This document shows, piece by piece, positions 32,560-41,816 of a stretch of 64,000 bases of DNA. Origin of the DNA: Clostridium sp. Cult3 (lineage in GTDB: Bacteria; Bacillota; Clostridia; Tissierellales; Tepidimicrobiaceae); assembly GCF_021655115.1 (NCBI RefSeq), contig NZ_PPXY01000034.1, positions 1 to 64,000 on the forward strand. The letters are read 5' to 3'. How positions within the stretch are numbered: the stretch's first letter is position 1; each line of letters opens with the position of its first letter. Below the pieces are notes generated by a model. The model made no database searches, was not told the origin of the DNA, and saw nothing but the letters and a program-made list of their open reading frames with translations. Both the position numbers and the translations under genes were made by a program.

Positions 32560-34500
32560 ATGAGAAAGGTTTCTAAAGTATTACTCATTTGCTTAAGCAT
32601 ATTAATACTATTTACATCAATTCCCCAGAAAATTTATTCAGAAAGAAAATCCCAATCCATAACCATACTTTTTACCCACGATATGCACGACCATTTCTAT
32701 CCTTCCAAGGTAGAAGGAAATGGGGAAATTAAAACAGTAGGTGGATATGCTAGGCTGTATACAGCAATTAATGAAGAAAGGGAAAAGGATCCCAATCTGC
32801 TACTAGTAGATGGAGGAGATTTTTCCATGGGAACTCTGTTTCAAACTATCTATGCTAGCCATTCTCCCCAATTGAGAATTCTGGGACAGATGGGATATGA
32901 TGTGGTAACTTTAGGGAATCATGAATTCGATTTTAGGGCAGAAGGATTAGCAAATAGTCTAAAAAATGCCAAAGATAGTGGAGAAGATTTACCCCAGATT
33001 GTAGCCTCTAATATTTCCTTTCCAGTAGACGATGAAGGAAAACTAACCCCCACCTTATCCAAGTTAAAGGATTCTATGGAGCACTATGGAGTAAAAGATT
33101 ATACCATAATCCAGCGTAATGGAATCAAAATAGGTATCTTTGGGCTAATGGGAAAAGAGGCAGATTCCAATGCACCTATGGCTGAGGTGGTGTTTGATGA
33201 TCCTATTGAAACAGCTAAAAATACGGTAGATATACTAAAAAACGAGGAAAATGTAGATCTGATAATTTGCTTGTCCCATTCGGGAACTCACAGAGATAGC
33301 TCTAAATCAGAAGATGAAATACTAGCTAAAAAGGTTCCAGACATCGATGTAATCATAAGTGGCCATAGCCATACTACCCTTGATGAACCTATAATAGTGG
33401 GGAATACAGTTATCGGTTCTTCTGGGAAAAATGGAGAAAAACTTGGAGTATTAAATATAAAACAAGAGGGGGATCATTGGAAAGTAGAGGATTATAGATT
33501 GGAACCTATAGGAGATCATCTAATTGGGGATCCATCCATTGACGAAACTATAGAATCCTACAAGGAAATAGTCCAAGAAGAATATCTAGATAATTTCAAT
33601 ATGGCCTTTGATGAAGTGGTGGCCTATACTCCCTTTAGCTTTACCCCTTATAGTGTATTAGGAAATATACACGATGAGGATACACTAGGCAATCTAATCA
33701 GCGATTCCTATATATATGCAGTAAAAGAAGCTGAGGGAGAAGATTATGAACCTATAGCTGCATCTGTAGCTCCTGTAGGGACTATAAGAGGTTCCTTTCC
33801 TAAGGGAGATATTACAGTATCCGATGTATTTACAGTTAGCTCATTAGGCATAGGACCAGACAAGGTTTCCGGCTATCCTCTAATATCCGTATACCTAACG
33901 GGTAAGGAGTTAAAGACCGTAGCGGAAGTAGATGCTTCCATTACCCCTATCATGAAAGTAGCTCAACTATATTCATCAGGACTTAACTATACATTTAATC
34001 CTAACAGGCTCATTTTTAATAAGGTTACTGATGTGTATATACAAGATGAAGAAGGCAATAGGGAGGAAATAGTAGATGACAAACTATATAGGGTAGTAGC
34101 AGGTTTGTATTCAGCTCAAATGCTTTCAATAGTTGGTGATGAGTCCTTTGGAATACTATCCATAGTGCCAAAGACAAAAGAAGGCATTCCTATTACAGAC
34201 TATGAAGCACAAATAATATATGATGAAGGCCACGAGATAAAGGAATGGCTGGCCATAGCTGAATACCTAAAATCCTTTGATAAGGAGAGCCAAATACCCC
34301 AAGTACCAGAATACTATAGTCAAAAGCAAGGAAGAAAAATCGTAGATGATAATCCTAATCTATTTGTTAGAATTAAAAATCCAAATAAAATAGCACTAAT
34401 CCTATATGGGATTGGACTAGTTATAATAATCCTAATACTACTGTTGATTAGATTTATAGTAAGGAAAAATAAGAGAAGAAGAGAAGCAAGTCGAGGATAG
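32560..34500 (+). CDS. Membrane-anchored bifunctional metallophosphatase/5'-nucleotidase
   Basis: The 646-residue product has a signal peptide (residues 1-27) and a dimetal calcineurin-like phosphatase domain. Its motifs are ILFTHDMHDHFYPS, VDGGDFSMGT, TLGNHEFDF and ISGHSHTTLDEP. A 5'-nucleotidase C-terminal substrate domain follows at about 345-560 (YTPFSFTPYSVLGNIHDEDT). A C-terminal membrane helix (about 606-628) and a basic tail complete it. It would sit on the outer face of the membrane and dephosphorylate nucleotides or UDP-sugars for salvage. AAGGAGG lies before the ATG. A hairpin overlapping the stop codon ends the transcript. Confidence 0.9.
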   Translation: MRKVSKVLLICLSILILFTSIPQKIYSERKSQSITILFTHDMHDHFYPSKVEGNGEIKTVGGYARLYTAINEEREKDPNLLLVDGGDFSMGTLFQTIYASHSPQLRILGQMGYDVVTLGNHEFDFRAEGLANSLKNAKDSGEDLPQIVASNISFPVDDEGKLTPTLSKLKDSMEHYGVKDYTIIQRNGIKIGIFGLMGKEADSNAPMAEVVFDDPIETAKNTVDILKNEENVDLIICLSHSGTHRDSSKSEDEILAKKVPDIDVIISGHSHTTLDEPIIVGNTVIGSSGKNGEKLGVLNIKQEGDHWKVEDYRLEPIGDHLIGDPSIDETIESYKEIVQEEYLDNFNMAFDEVVAYTPFSFTPYSVLGNIHDEDTLGNLISDSYIYAVKEAEGEDYEPIAASVAPVGTIRGSFPKGDITVSDVFTVSSLGIGPDKVSGYPLISVYLTGKELKTVAEVDASITPIMKVAQLYSSGLNYTFNPNRLIFNKVTDVYIQDEEGNREEIVDDKLYRVVAGLYSAQMLSIVGDESFGILSIVPKTKEGIPITDYEAQIIYDEGHEIKEWLAIAEYLKSFDKESQIPQVPEYYSQKQGRKIVDDNPNLFVRIKNPNKIALILYGIGLVIIILILLLIRFIVRKNKRRREASRG

Positions 34501-34520
34501 TTATAGTCCTCGACTTGTTT
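34487..34520 (+). terminator. Rho-independent terminator of the 5'-nucleotidase gene
   Basis: CAAGTCGAGGA and TCCTCGACTTG form an 11-bp perfect stem followed by TTTATATTT; the left arm overlaps the stop codon. Confidence 0.85.
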
Positions 34521-34549
34521 ATATTTAACATGTATCTAAAGAATCCCTA

Positions 34550-34602
34550 AATAAGTTAACAAGTTAGTGCCGGGGGCGGATATTTACCGGGGACGAATAT
34601 TT
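34550..34602 (+). repeat. Intergenic repeat R, copy 3 (two units)
   Basis: Core followed by a variant second unit CCGGGGACGAATATTTG. The repeat ends 2 bp before the stop of the leftward threonine-synthase-like gene. Left flank is AGAATCCCTAA, as in copy 4. Confidence 0.85.
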
Positions 34603-34604
34603 GC

Positions 34605-35726
34605 TTAATCAGCTTTAAGTCCTGATCCACATAATGGAATTAACACTTTTTTATTTAATAGACTCTTATCTTGTTCTACATATTTAGCATAGCTAGCAAA
34701 GGTGGCAGCTGTTGTTGGTTCTACAAAGAATCCTTTATTGGAAAGGGATTTCATAGTATTCAATATTTCATCTTCAGGGCTAACTATTATCTTACCTTTT
34801 GTAGCTCTTATTGCTGCAAGTATTTGCTTTCCCCTTTTAGGTTCGGCAATTGCTATTCCTTCAGCTAGGGTAGGCGTAGTTTGTATTTCTTCTACATAGT
34901 CTTTCTTTTCAACAAAAGCCTTATATATAGGGGCACAGTTTTGTGATTGGACGGCAATTATTTGTGGCATCTTAGATATAAGCCCAGCATTAAATAGATC
35001 TTTAAGTCCATAGTAGGTGCCCAATACTAGAGTACCATTACCTACAGGAATTACTAGAACATCGGGCATTTCACCCTTTAATTGTTCATAGACCTCATAG
35101 ATATAGGTCTTGGTTCCTTGATAGAAAAATGGATTATATACATGGCTAGCATAAAAAGCTTCCCCTTTATTAGCTGCTACTAAAGCAGCTTTTGCTGTAT
35201 CTTCTCTACTTCCTTCAATTACATGTATATTAGCACCATAAGAAGCTATTTGTCCAATCTTTTTATGAGATGTATTTTCAGGTACATAGATGTCGCATTG
35301 GATATCTGCCCTACTTGCATATGCAGCTATAGAAGTACCAGCATTACCACTACTATCCTGAATAACTTTTTTTACTCCTAATTCTTTTGCTTTAGCAATC
35401 AATACAACGGCACCCCTATCCTTAAAAGAAAGAGTAGGCATTAAATAATCCAATTTAACCAATAGATTGGAATTATCAGCATCTAATGGAACAATGGGAG
35501 TAAGCCCTTCACCCATAGAAATACCTTTCCAAAGAGTAAAATCCTCCCTAAAAGGTAGAGCCTTGATATATCTAAATAGGCTGTATTCATCTTTAATTAT
35601 GTCTTTCTCTGAAAGGGAAATACCAAAGTTATCTAGATCTAGCATTCCACCACAAGGGCATCTAAATATCAATGTTTTGGGATCATGTTTTTTACCACAT
35701 TTAGTACAAATATAATTAAAAGGCAT
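34605..35726 (-). CDS. Threonine synthase-like PLP-dependent enzyme
   Basis: The 373-residue product has an N-terminal zinc ribbon (CTKC at 7-10, CPC at 23-25) and then a fold-type II PLP enzyme. The PLP Lys102 is in LSFKDRGA, and the protein also has IQDSSGNAGTSIAAYASRA, PVGNGTLVLG and the C-terminal LIPLCGSGLKAD. The ribbon plus this fold is typical of threonine synthases, but related lyases share it. The neighbouring DauR-type regulator lies 20 bp upstream in the same direction and no other threonine gene is present. A degradative or racemase-type role is therefore possible. The ATG at 35726 follows GGAGATGAT. Confidence 0.82.
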   Translation of the reverse strand: MPFNYICTKCGKKHDPKTLIFRCPCGGMLDLDNFGISLSEKDIIKDEYSLFRYIKALPFREDFTLWKGISMGEGLTPIVPLDADNSNLLVKLDYLMPTLSFKDRGAVVLIAKAKELGVKKVIQDSSGNAGTSIAAYASRADIQCDIYVPENTSHKKIGQIASYGANIHVIEGSREDTAKAALVAANKGEAFYASHVYNPFFYQGTKTYIYEVYEQLKGEMPDVLVIPVGNGTLVLGTYYGLKDLFNAGLISKMPQIIAVQSQNCAPIYKAFVEKKDYVEEIQTTPTLAEGIAIAEPKRGKQILAAIRATKGKIIVSPEDEILNTMKSLSNKGFFVEPTTAATFASYAKYVEQDKSLLNKKVLIPLCGSGLKAD

Positions 35727-35747
35727 CAAATCATCTCCATACTTTTC

Positions 35748-36398
35748 TTATATATTGTTTTTCCTTACTTCATCTAGATAGCTATATATCGTTACCTTTG
35801 AAACATGCAACTTCTCAGCAACCTTATCAATAGAATTTTTCATTAAAAATATGCCTTTCTCATCCATGAACTTAATCAATTGAATTTTATCCATTCTTTT
35901 CATCTCTGCTATATTATTATCTCCAATAATCTTGTCAATCAGATCATCTACAATATCTTCTACATTTTTAAAGGGCTCTATCTCTTGTTCTACTTCTTCA
36001 ACCTCAACAAAGGTGAACTCTTCTAGCCAACTTTCAAAATCATCCATAAGAGTTATATCAAAATTCACACATAAAGCCCCAACAACCTTATCCTCATTAT
36101 CTCTAATTAAGGCTGTGGAGGATTTGATTCTTTTACCACTAGGATCCTCATGTAAATAATTTGATAGATAATCATCCTTAAAATTTTTAGAAAGCAAAAC
36201 ATTTTTTATCAGATGATCAAAAGTTTGACCAACTTTACGACCAGTTACATGATTGTTAACAGTATATACCACAGATTCTTGAGGTATAGCTAGATCATGA
36301 ATAACTACCTCGCAATTTTTTCCGAAGGTACTAGCGATTAAATTAGCAATAGGAATAAACTTTTCTAATTCTTTATTTATTTTTGTCAGGATACTCAC
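35748..36398 (-). CDS. DauR/YheO-type transcriptional regulator
   Basis: The product is about 216 residues. It has a YheO-like PAS domain at the N-terminus (FIPIANLIASTFGKNCEVVI, VTGRKVGQT, KSSTALIRDNEDKVVGALCV) and a C-terminal helix-turn-helix (SIDKVAEKLHVSKVTIYSYL). DauR-type proteins regulate D-amino-acid or related catabolism. The start is uncertain: GGGAGGTGAG is followed at good spacing only by a CTG (36387-36389), while the in-frame GTG at 36396-36398 lies inside that site. An upstream TTG has no site. It is divergent from the M20D/AbgT operon and co-directional with the PLP enzyme, so it probably controls both. Confidence 0.8.
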   Translation of the reverse strand: MSILTKINKELEKFIPIANLIASTFGKNCEVVIHDLAIPQESVVYTVNNHVTGRKVGQTFDHLIKNVLLSKNFKDDYLSNYLHEDPSGKRIKSSTALIRDNEDKVVGALCVNFDITLMDDFESWLEEFTFVEVEEVEQEIEPFKNVEDIVDDLIDKIIGDNNIAEMKRMDKIQLIKFMDEKGIFLMKNSIDKVAEKLHVSKVTIYSYLDEVRKNNI

Positions 36399-36468
36399 CT
36401 CCCAATTAATAAATTTTATGTATATTACCAAGGAACAAAAAAGGTAAAATATAAAATTTTATATATAA

Positions 36469-36488
36469 TTACATAAAACTTTATGTAA
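36469..36488. promoter_or_regulatory. Palindromic putative operator in the divergent regulator/M20D gap
   Basis: TTACATAAA, a two-base centre AC, and TTTATGTAA form a perfect 9-bp inverted repeat about 70 bp upstream of the regulator start. A second short dyad, ATATAAAATTTTATAT, lies beside it. The remaining 36489-36716 gap is very AT-rich and contains the promoter of the M20D gene, whose boxes I cannot place with confidence. Confidence 0.45.
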
Positions 36489-36716
36489 ATTGGCACAAAA
36501 TGTATCAATATAACTATTATATATAAATTATTATACAAAATCCAATAAAATATTATACATTTTCTGAATTTTGTGTTACAATTACATTATACACAATATA
36601 GGAAAGATACTGACAATTATTTAAACCTAATTATTTTCAAATATTAAAAATTAAATATATGGGAGGGGATAATAAACGACCAAATTCTATAATAATAAAA
36701 TTTTAGGAGGATATTT

Positions 36717-37910
36717 ATGGCAGAACTAAAACAAAGATTAATGGAAAAGGTTATTGACGAAATCGATAGTAGAAAAGCTGAGTTAGTAGGACTATCAAGT
36801 TATATTTGGCACAACCCTGAATTAGGTTACGAGGAGCATAAGGCATGTAAAGTATTAGCAGATTCTTTAGAAGAAGAGGGCTTTCAAGTTACAAGGAAAG
36901 CAGCAGGATTAGATACTGCATTTACAGCAGTAAAAAAAGCAACAAAAGAAGGACCTTGTATTGCCTTGATGGCTGAATATGATGCTCTACCTGAAATTGG
37001 CCATGCTTGTGGTCACAACTTATTTTCAGTATCAGCAGTAGGAGCTGCTTTAGGACTATCCAAAGTAATCGAAGAAACTGGAGGCACTATCATGGTAGTT
37101 GGAACTCCTGCAGAAGAAGGAACGGTTCCAAATGCAGGCGGTAAGATAATAATGCTAGAAGAAGGCATATTTGACGACGTAGATATAGCTATGATTTGCC
37201 ACGCAGAAGGAAGAACCATAATAGAAAGACAACTAGTAGCATCCGCTGTCGTTAAAGCGGTATTTACAGGAAAAGCAGCCCACGCAGGAGGCTCTCCCCA
37301 TGAAGGAATCAATGCACTAAGTGCAGGGATTCTAGCCATAAACAATATAAACGCATTACGTCAACATTTCCTTCCGAGGGTAGTTGTAAATACCATAATT
37401 ACAGAAGGTGGAGTTACTCAAAATACTATCCCGGATAGATGTGTCCTAGAGATGAGTGTAAGAGCAGACAAAAGAGAGGTTTTAGCAGAAGTGATGGAGG
37501 TCATCAACAACTGTGTGAAAGCAGGAGCGATAGCTACGGGATGCAGCTATGAGATCAATTCACCAAAGAAAACCTATGAAAATCTTATATCTAATCACAA
37601 TTTAGCATTAGCATTTAAAGAGTCATTGGATATTTTGGATGTTCCTTCAATTCCAACGGAAGCCACTAATTATGGCTGGGATGCAGGAAATATTAGCCAT
37701 GTATGCCCAACTATTGCACCATATATAAAGATAGGTAGTGAAGATCTTGTAGGACATACTGCTGAATTCAGAGAAGCAAGCAATTCCAAAGAAGGGCATG
37801 ATGGAATGCTTATAGGAGCAAAGGCTATGGCTATGACGAGTATCAGTTACTTAGTCGATGAGGATCTAAGAAAAAGGGTAGAAGAAGAATTTAAGAATAA
37901 AAACTCGTAG
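36717..37910 (+). CDS. M20D amidohydrolase (AbgB/HipO-like)
   Basis: The 397-residue product is a dimetal amidohydrolase of the M20D branch. Motifs are ALMAEYDALPEIGHACGHN, GTPAEEGT, ICHAEGR and GHTAEFREAS. A lid domain is at about 180-290. The family cleaves p-aminobenzoyl-glutamate, N-acyl amino acids or similar amides. The AbgT-type transporter gene begins 24 bp downstream, the classical pairing for import and cleavage of aminobenzoyl-glutamate or acylated dipeptides. AGGAGG precedes the ATG. Only one subunit is present, unlike the E. coli AbgA-AbgB heteromer. Confidence 0.9.
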   Translation: MAELKQRLMEKVIDEIDSRKAELVGLSSYIWHNPELGYEEHKACKVLADSLEEEGFQVTRKAAGLDTAFTAVKKATKEGPCIALMAEYDALPEIGHACGHNLFSVSAVGAALGLSKVIEETGGTIMVVGTPAEEGTVPNAGGKIIMLEEGIFDDVDIAMICHAEGRTIIERQLVASAVVKAVFTGKAAHAGGSPHEGINALSAGILAINNINALRQHFLPRVVVNTIITEGGVTQNTIPDRCVLEMSVRADKREVLAEVMEVINNCVKAGAIATGCSYEINSPKKTYENLISNHNLALAFKESLDILDVPSIPTEATNYGWDAGNISHVCPTIAPYIKIGSEDLVGHTAEFREASNSKEGHDGMLIGAKAMAMTSISYLVDEDLRKRVEEEFKNKNS

Positions 37911-37934
37911 AACTTATTAAAGGGGGAGAATGAT

Positions 37935-39458
37935 ATGAGTAACAAAAAAGAGAAGGGTGGAGTACTGAAAGGAATAGAAAGAATAGGAAACAAATTGCCT
38001 CACCCTATTTATATTTTCTTAATATTAAGTGTTGCAGTAATTATCATATCAGCATTAACTGCCGGTACCGAAATAGTACATCCTGGTACAGGAGAAACTG
38101 AAACAATAAACAGTTTAGCCTCAGCAGAAGGATTTAGATGGATATTAGATAATTTAGTAAAAAACTTTACTAAGTTTCCACCCCTTGGCATGGTCTTGGT
38201 AATGATGATAGGCTTAGGACTTGCAGAGGAAACAGGACTTTTGAGAGCAGTTTTAAGGAAAGTAATCGTGGGAGCACCCAAGACTTTGGTAACTTTTATA
38301 GTAGTATTTGCAGGAGTTATAGGTAATATTGCTGGAAGTGCTACATTTGTAGTTATTCCACCATTAGGTGGTTTAATATTCAAAGCATTAAATCGTCATC
38401 CGTTAGCTGGTATTGCTGCAGGGTTTGCAGGAGTAGCAGCAGGACTAAATGCCAATATACTAATCACACCGACGGATATATTATCAGCTGGAATTACAGA
38501 AAAAGCTGCACAGATAATATCAGCAGACTTTTTAGTTCATCCTGCGGTAAACTGGTATTTTATGATAGTTTCAACAATTATTTTATCGGTAGTAGGAGTT
38601 ATTGTAACGGAAAAAATCGTAGAACCTAGACTAGGAAAATATGAATCGAAAGATACAGATGAAATTACCTCAGAAGACGAAGAACTAATGGAGATAACAC
38701 CCCTTGAGCAAAAGGGATTGAGAAATGCCGGGATAATAACTTTAATATATTTTGCTATTATAGCTTTTATGGTGGTACCTAAGAATGGCATACTTAGAAA
38801 CCCTGAAACAGGATCATTAGTGCCATCACCATTTCTTTCTTCAGTAATACCATTGCTTTTATTCTGGTTTATTTTAGCAGCATTGGCCTATGGAATAACA
38901 TCTAAAGGTATTAAAAACTCTAATGATATAGTAAAATATATGACAAAATCCATGGAAGGTTTTGCTGGGTTTATAGTACTATGTTTCTTTGCAGCCCAAT
39001 TTGTAGAGTTCTTTTCCTATACAAATTTAGGATTATTATTAGCAGTAAATGGAGCTGACTTATTGGAATCTAGTGGTTTCACAGGAATACCGCTAATAAT
39101 AGTATTTATATTGATAGTATCCTTTATCAACTTTTTCATTGGCAGTGCATCGGCAAAATGGGCATTATTGGCGCCAATATTCGTACCAATGTTTATGCAA
39201 ATAGGATTGTCACCATTTTTCACCCAAGCTGCATACCGTATAGCAGATTCAGTGACAAATTCTATATCCCCTTTGGAACCTTTTATGCCATTTATAATAA
39301 CTTGTGGTCAACGTTATGATAAAAAGACAGGCCTTGGCACAATAATATCCATGATGCTTCCTTATGCCATAGCATTTTTAGCATCTTGGACTATACTATT
39401 AATTATATGGTATGTGTTTAATATACCACTTGGACCAGGCGCTACAATAGGAATGTAA
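37935..39458 (+). CDS. AbgT-family transporter
   Basis: The 507-residue product has about 11-13 membrane segments. AbgT-family features are GIERIGNKLPHPIYIFLIL at the N-terminus, ASAEGFRWILDNLVKNF, IGNIAGSATFVVIPPLGG and the repeat GSASAKWALLAPIFVPMF. The family transports p-aminobenzoyl-glutamate or, in some members, exports sulfonamides. The partner M20D hydrolase upstream supports uptake of an amide that is then cleaved in the cytosol. Start ATG follows AAAGGGGGAGAA. Confidence 0.92.
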   Translation: MSNKKEKGGVLKGIERIGNKLPHPIYIFLILSVAVIIISALTAGTEIVHPGTGETETINSLASAEGFRWILDNLVKNFTKFPPLGMVLVMMIGLGLAEETGLLRAVLRKVIVGAPKTLVTFIVVFAGVIGNIAGSATFVVIPPLGGLIFKALNRHPLAGIAAGFAGVAAGLNANILITPTDILSAGITEKAAQIISADFLVHPAVNWYFMIVSTIILSVVGVIVTEKIVEPRLGKYESKDTDEITSEDEELMEITPLEQKGLRNAGIITLIYFAIIAFMVVPKNGILRNPETGSLVPSPFLSSVIPLLLFWFILAALAYGITSKGIKNSNDIVKYMTKSMEGFAGFIVLCFFAAQFVEFFSYTNLGLLLAVNGADLLESSGFTGIPLIIVFILIVSFINFFIGSASAKWALLAPIFVPMFMQIGLSPFFTQAAYRIADSVTNSISPLEPFMPFIITCGQRYDKKTGLGTIISMMLPYAIAFLASWTILLIIWYVFNIPLGPGATIGM

Positions 39459-39476
39459 TATAAAATGTAGATAACG

Positions 39477-39505
39477 TATACCCACGAATTCTATTCGTGG
39501 GTATA
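39477..39505 (+). terminator. Terminator-like hairpin after the AbgT gene
   Basis: TATACCCACGAAT and ATTCGTGGGTATA pair perfectly around TCT. The T-tract after it is weak (TATAATTTAG), so some read-through to the YitT gene is possible. Confidence 0.7.
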
Positions 39506-39533
39506 TAATTTAGAAAGAATAAGGAGGACAGAA

Positions 39534-40415
39534 ATGTCAACTCAAGTACAACAAAACAAAAAATCCATAGAAGTAAAAGAAGTAGTAAGAAAACTAATAT
39601 TCATCGTATTAGGAAATTTTTTATGTTCTATAGCTTTCAATGTCTTTTTTATACCCAGTAGACTTTTAAGTGGCGGGGTAGGAGGACTAGGCATATTGAC
39701 CCAGTATTTAACAGGTATACCCTCTGGGATTGCCGTATTTGCTATTAATGTTCCCATATTTATCATAGGAGCCAGGTTAGTAGATAGAGAATTTGCTCTA
39801 TATGGATTTATATCTATGTTTGTTTTTTCCTCTCTATTAACTCTAACCAATGGCATAGATAAATATTTTGCAGTAGAGGATATATTATTAGGTGCAGTTT
39901 TTGGTGGGGTATTTAATGGTGTAGGAATGGGACTTATGTTTAGAAATAGAACTTGTCAAGGGGGCTTTGATATAATAGCAGCTATACTTAAGAACAAGTA
40001 CAATGTAAATATAGGTTCAGGATTAATGGCTGCTAACACCATAGTTATATCTCTTTCATCTTTACTATTTGGCTATAAACCTGCTATGTATACATTAATA
40101 TCCATGTACATAGGATATAAGATATTGGACAAGGTTCAGACCGGATTTAATGTAAAGAAGAAGATAGTCATAGTATCCAATAAATCGGAAGAGCTAGCCG
40201 ATGCCATAATCACTCAATTGAATAGGGGAGTCACCTTCCTAGATGGCATAGGAGGCTATACTAAAGAGGACAAAAAAGTTATATATTGTATAGTAACATC
40301 TAGAGAAACAGCAAAGCTAAAAAATATCATAGATGAAATAGACCCTACAGCTTTCTTTACCGCTAGTGATGTAGTTGAAGTAAGGGGAAGTGATTTTAAA
40401 AATGTAGGTATGTGA
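39534..40415 (+). CDS. YitT family membrane protein (DUF161 plus DUF2179)
   Basis: The 293-residue product has a hydrophobic N-terminal two-thirds with about six helices (GNFLCSIAFNVFFIPSRLLS, GGVGGLGILTQYLTGIPSGI, FRNRTCQGGFDIIAAIL). A soluble DUF2179 domain forms the C-terminus (about 215-290, TQLNRGVTFLDGIGGYTKED). This is the standard YitT layout, with no settled function. AGGAGG lies before the ATG. Confidence 0.9.
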   Translation: MSTQVQQNKKSIEVKEVVRKLIFIVLGNFLCSIAFNVFFIPSRLLSGGVGGLGILTQYLTGIPSGIAVFAINVPIFIIGARLVDREFALYGFISMFVFSSLLTLTNGIDKYFAVEDILLGAVFGGVFNGVGMGLMFRNRTCQGGFDIIAAILKNKYNVNIGSGLMAANTIVISLSSLLFGYKPAMYTLISMYIGYKILDKVQTGFNVKKKIVIVSNKSEELADAIITQLNRGVTFLDGIGGYTKEDKKVIYCIVTSRETAKLKNIIDEIDPTAFFTASDVVEVRGSDFKNVGM

Positions 40416-40441
40416 TATATTTGTTACTTTAAGGTATAGTC

Positions 40442-40523
40442 ATATCATTTTGAGAGGTAGTGGAAGAAACTCATAGGCTTGAAAAGCGAGCTCTTTCACT
40501 ACGCTCAAGATGATATTTTTTTG
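40442..40523 (+). terminator. Long imperfect palindrome, terminator of the YitT gene
   Basis: ATATCATTTTGAGAGGTAGT pairs over about 25 bp, with a few mismatches, with a right arm containing CTTTCACTACGCTCAAGATG. The hairpin ends in a seven-base T-run. The right arm matches a widespread bacterial intergenic palindrome motif (TCATCTTGAGCGTAGTGAAA). Confidence 0.7.
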
Positions 40524-40558
40524 TAGCTCTATTTTGGGATATAATTAATGAATCCCTA

Positions 40559-40594
40559 AATAAGTTAACAAGTTAGTGCCGGGGGCGGATATTT
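40559..40594 (+). repeat. Intergenic repeat R, copy 4 (single unit)
   Basis: Exact core AATAAGTTAACAAGTTAGTG plus CCGGGGGCGGATATTT with no second unit. It is the only copy between two rightward genes and lies about 115 bp before the ribokinase start. Confidence 0.85.
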
Positions 40595-40708
40595 TTTTCT
40601 TGGGTAACCTTACCAATTATACTTTTATTTTTGCACAACAAGAGTATAATAGTTTTAAAGGTTTGATATGTAGAAGTTAGCTAAAACTTAACTGAAAGGA
40701 AAATGCTT

Positions 40709-41593
40709 ATGTTTGATATTCTAGTTATAGGAAGTATTAATGCAGACTTGGTCTTTACATCAGATATTATGCCAAAGGCTGGCGAAACAGTAATCGGCAA
40801 AGATTTTAGAGTTGTTCCAGGAGGTAAAGGTGCAAATCAAGCTATTGCAGCTGCAAGACTAGGTAAAAAGGTTGGCTTTATTGGTTGCGTAGGGGATGAT
40901 GATAACGGCAAAATGCTAATCGATAATTTTAAAGAAAACAATGTAGAAACTAGACATATTAGGACTTTAGAAGGGATTCCCAGTGGGGTTGCAAATATAG
41001 TAATATCTGAAGATGACAATAGTATTATTGTAATACCTGGGGCAAATTATTATATTACGAAAGAGATGATAGACGAAAATATAGATATTATAATGAATTC
41101 AAAGCTAGTAGTATTACAGCACGAGATTCCCATGGATATTATAGAATACATAGTAGATATATGTTTTGAAAATAGAATTAAGGTTATTCTAAATCCAGCT
41201 CCTGCCATCAAGCTAAAGCAAACTATTATAGATAAAGTTGATTATTTAACGCCGAATGAACATGAATGCAAAATAGTATTTGACAATTCCAATATAGATG
41301 AACTTTTGTCTAATTACCCAAACAAGTTAATTATTACCAAGGGTGATAAAGGAGTTGTATATCACAATGGAAATAGAATGGTTAATATACCCGCTATTAA
41401 TGTAGATGTAGTGGATACAACTGGGGCAGGAGATACCTTTAATGGTGCACTTGCTACCGCTATTGTTAATGGGTACAATATAGACAGTGGAATTGAATTT
41501 GCAAATAAAGTGGCAGCTATTTCAGTTACCAAATTTGGAGCACAAAGTGGCATGCCTTATTGGGAAGAGTGTTTTGTAGACTGTGAACCTTAG
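40709..41593 (+). CDS. rbsK: Ribokinase (PfkB family)
   Basis: The 294-residue product has both PfkB signatures: GGKGANQAIAAARLGKKVGF near the N-terminus and DTTGAGDTFNGALATAIVNG with the catalytic Asp near the C-terminus. NADLVF and GGKGAN favour ribokinase over fructokinase. The ATG at 40709 is preferred to one two codons upstream because AAAGGA lies 8 rather than 2 bases away. It stands alone between repeat copies R4 and R5, without ribose transport genes. Confidence 0.9.
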   Translation: MFDILVIGSINADLVFTSDIMPKAGETVIGKDFRVVPGGKGANQAIAAARLGKKVGFIGCVGDDDNGKMLIDNFKENNVETRHIRTLEGIPSGVANIVISEDDNSIIVIPGANYYITKEMIDENIDIIMNSKLVVLQHEIPMDIIEYIVDICFENRIKVILNPAPAIKLKQTIIDKVDYLTPNEHECKIVFDNSNIDELLSNYPNKLIITKGDKGVVYHNGNRMVNIPAINVDVVDTTGAGDTFNGALATAIVNGYNIDSGIEFANKVAAISVTKFGAQSGMPYWEECFVDCEP

Positions 41594-41633
41594 TTACGCA
41601 AAAGTATAAAATAAGCTATCAGTTTATAATTGG

Positions 41634-41665
41634 AAACTGCTGAGATTATTCCTCAGCAGTTTTTT
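41634..41665 (+). terminator. Rho-independent terminator of the ribokinase gene
   Basis: AACTGCTGAG and CTCAGCAGTT form a 10-bp perfect stem around a short A/T-rich loop, followed by TTTTTT. Confidence 0.88.
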
Positions 41666-41680
41666 GGTGCTTACACATAT

Positions 41681-41816
41681 ATTCAATAAATAAAACTAGA
41701 TTTAGTGACTACCAGGGAGTACTGTAACCATAGTAGAGAATAAGTTAACAAGTTAGTGCCGGGGGCGGATATTTACCAGGGGCGGATATTTATTAGGGGA
41801 TGGATATTTACCAGGG
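41681..41816 (+). repeat. Intergenic repeat R, copy 5 (extended left flank and three-to-four tandem units)
   Basis: The core lies at 41739-41776. To its left, 41681-41738 is homologous to 48091-48148; counted by eye, the whole 96-bp block matches copy 7 at 84 of 96 positions without gaps. To the right the GGGGCGGATATTTA unit repeats with variation up to 41816, inside the 3' end of the nuclease gene. Confidence 0.85.

Noticed and set aside
40442-40523. Long palindrome as an insertion-sequence end
   Set aside because: It has a T-run and lies directly after a gene, and no matching second end or transposase is present; a terminator is the simpler reading.
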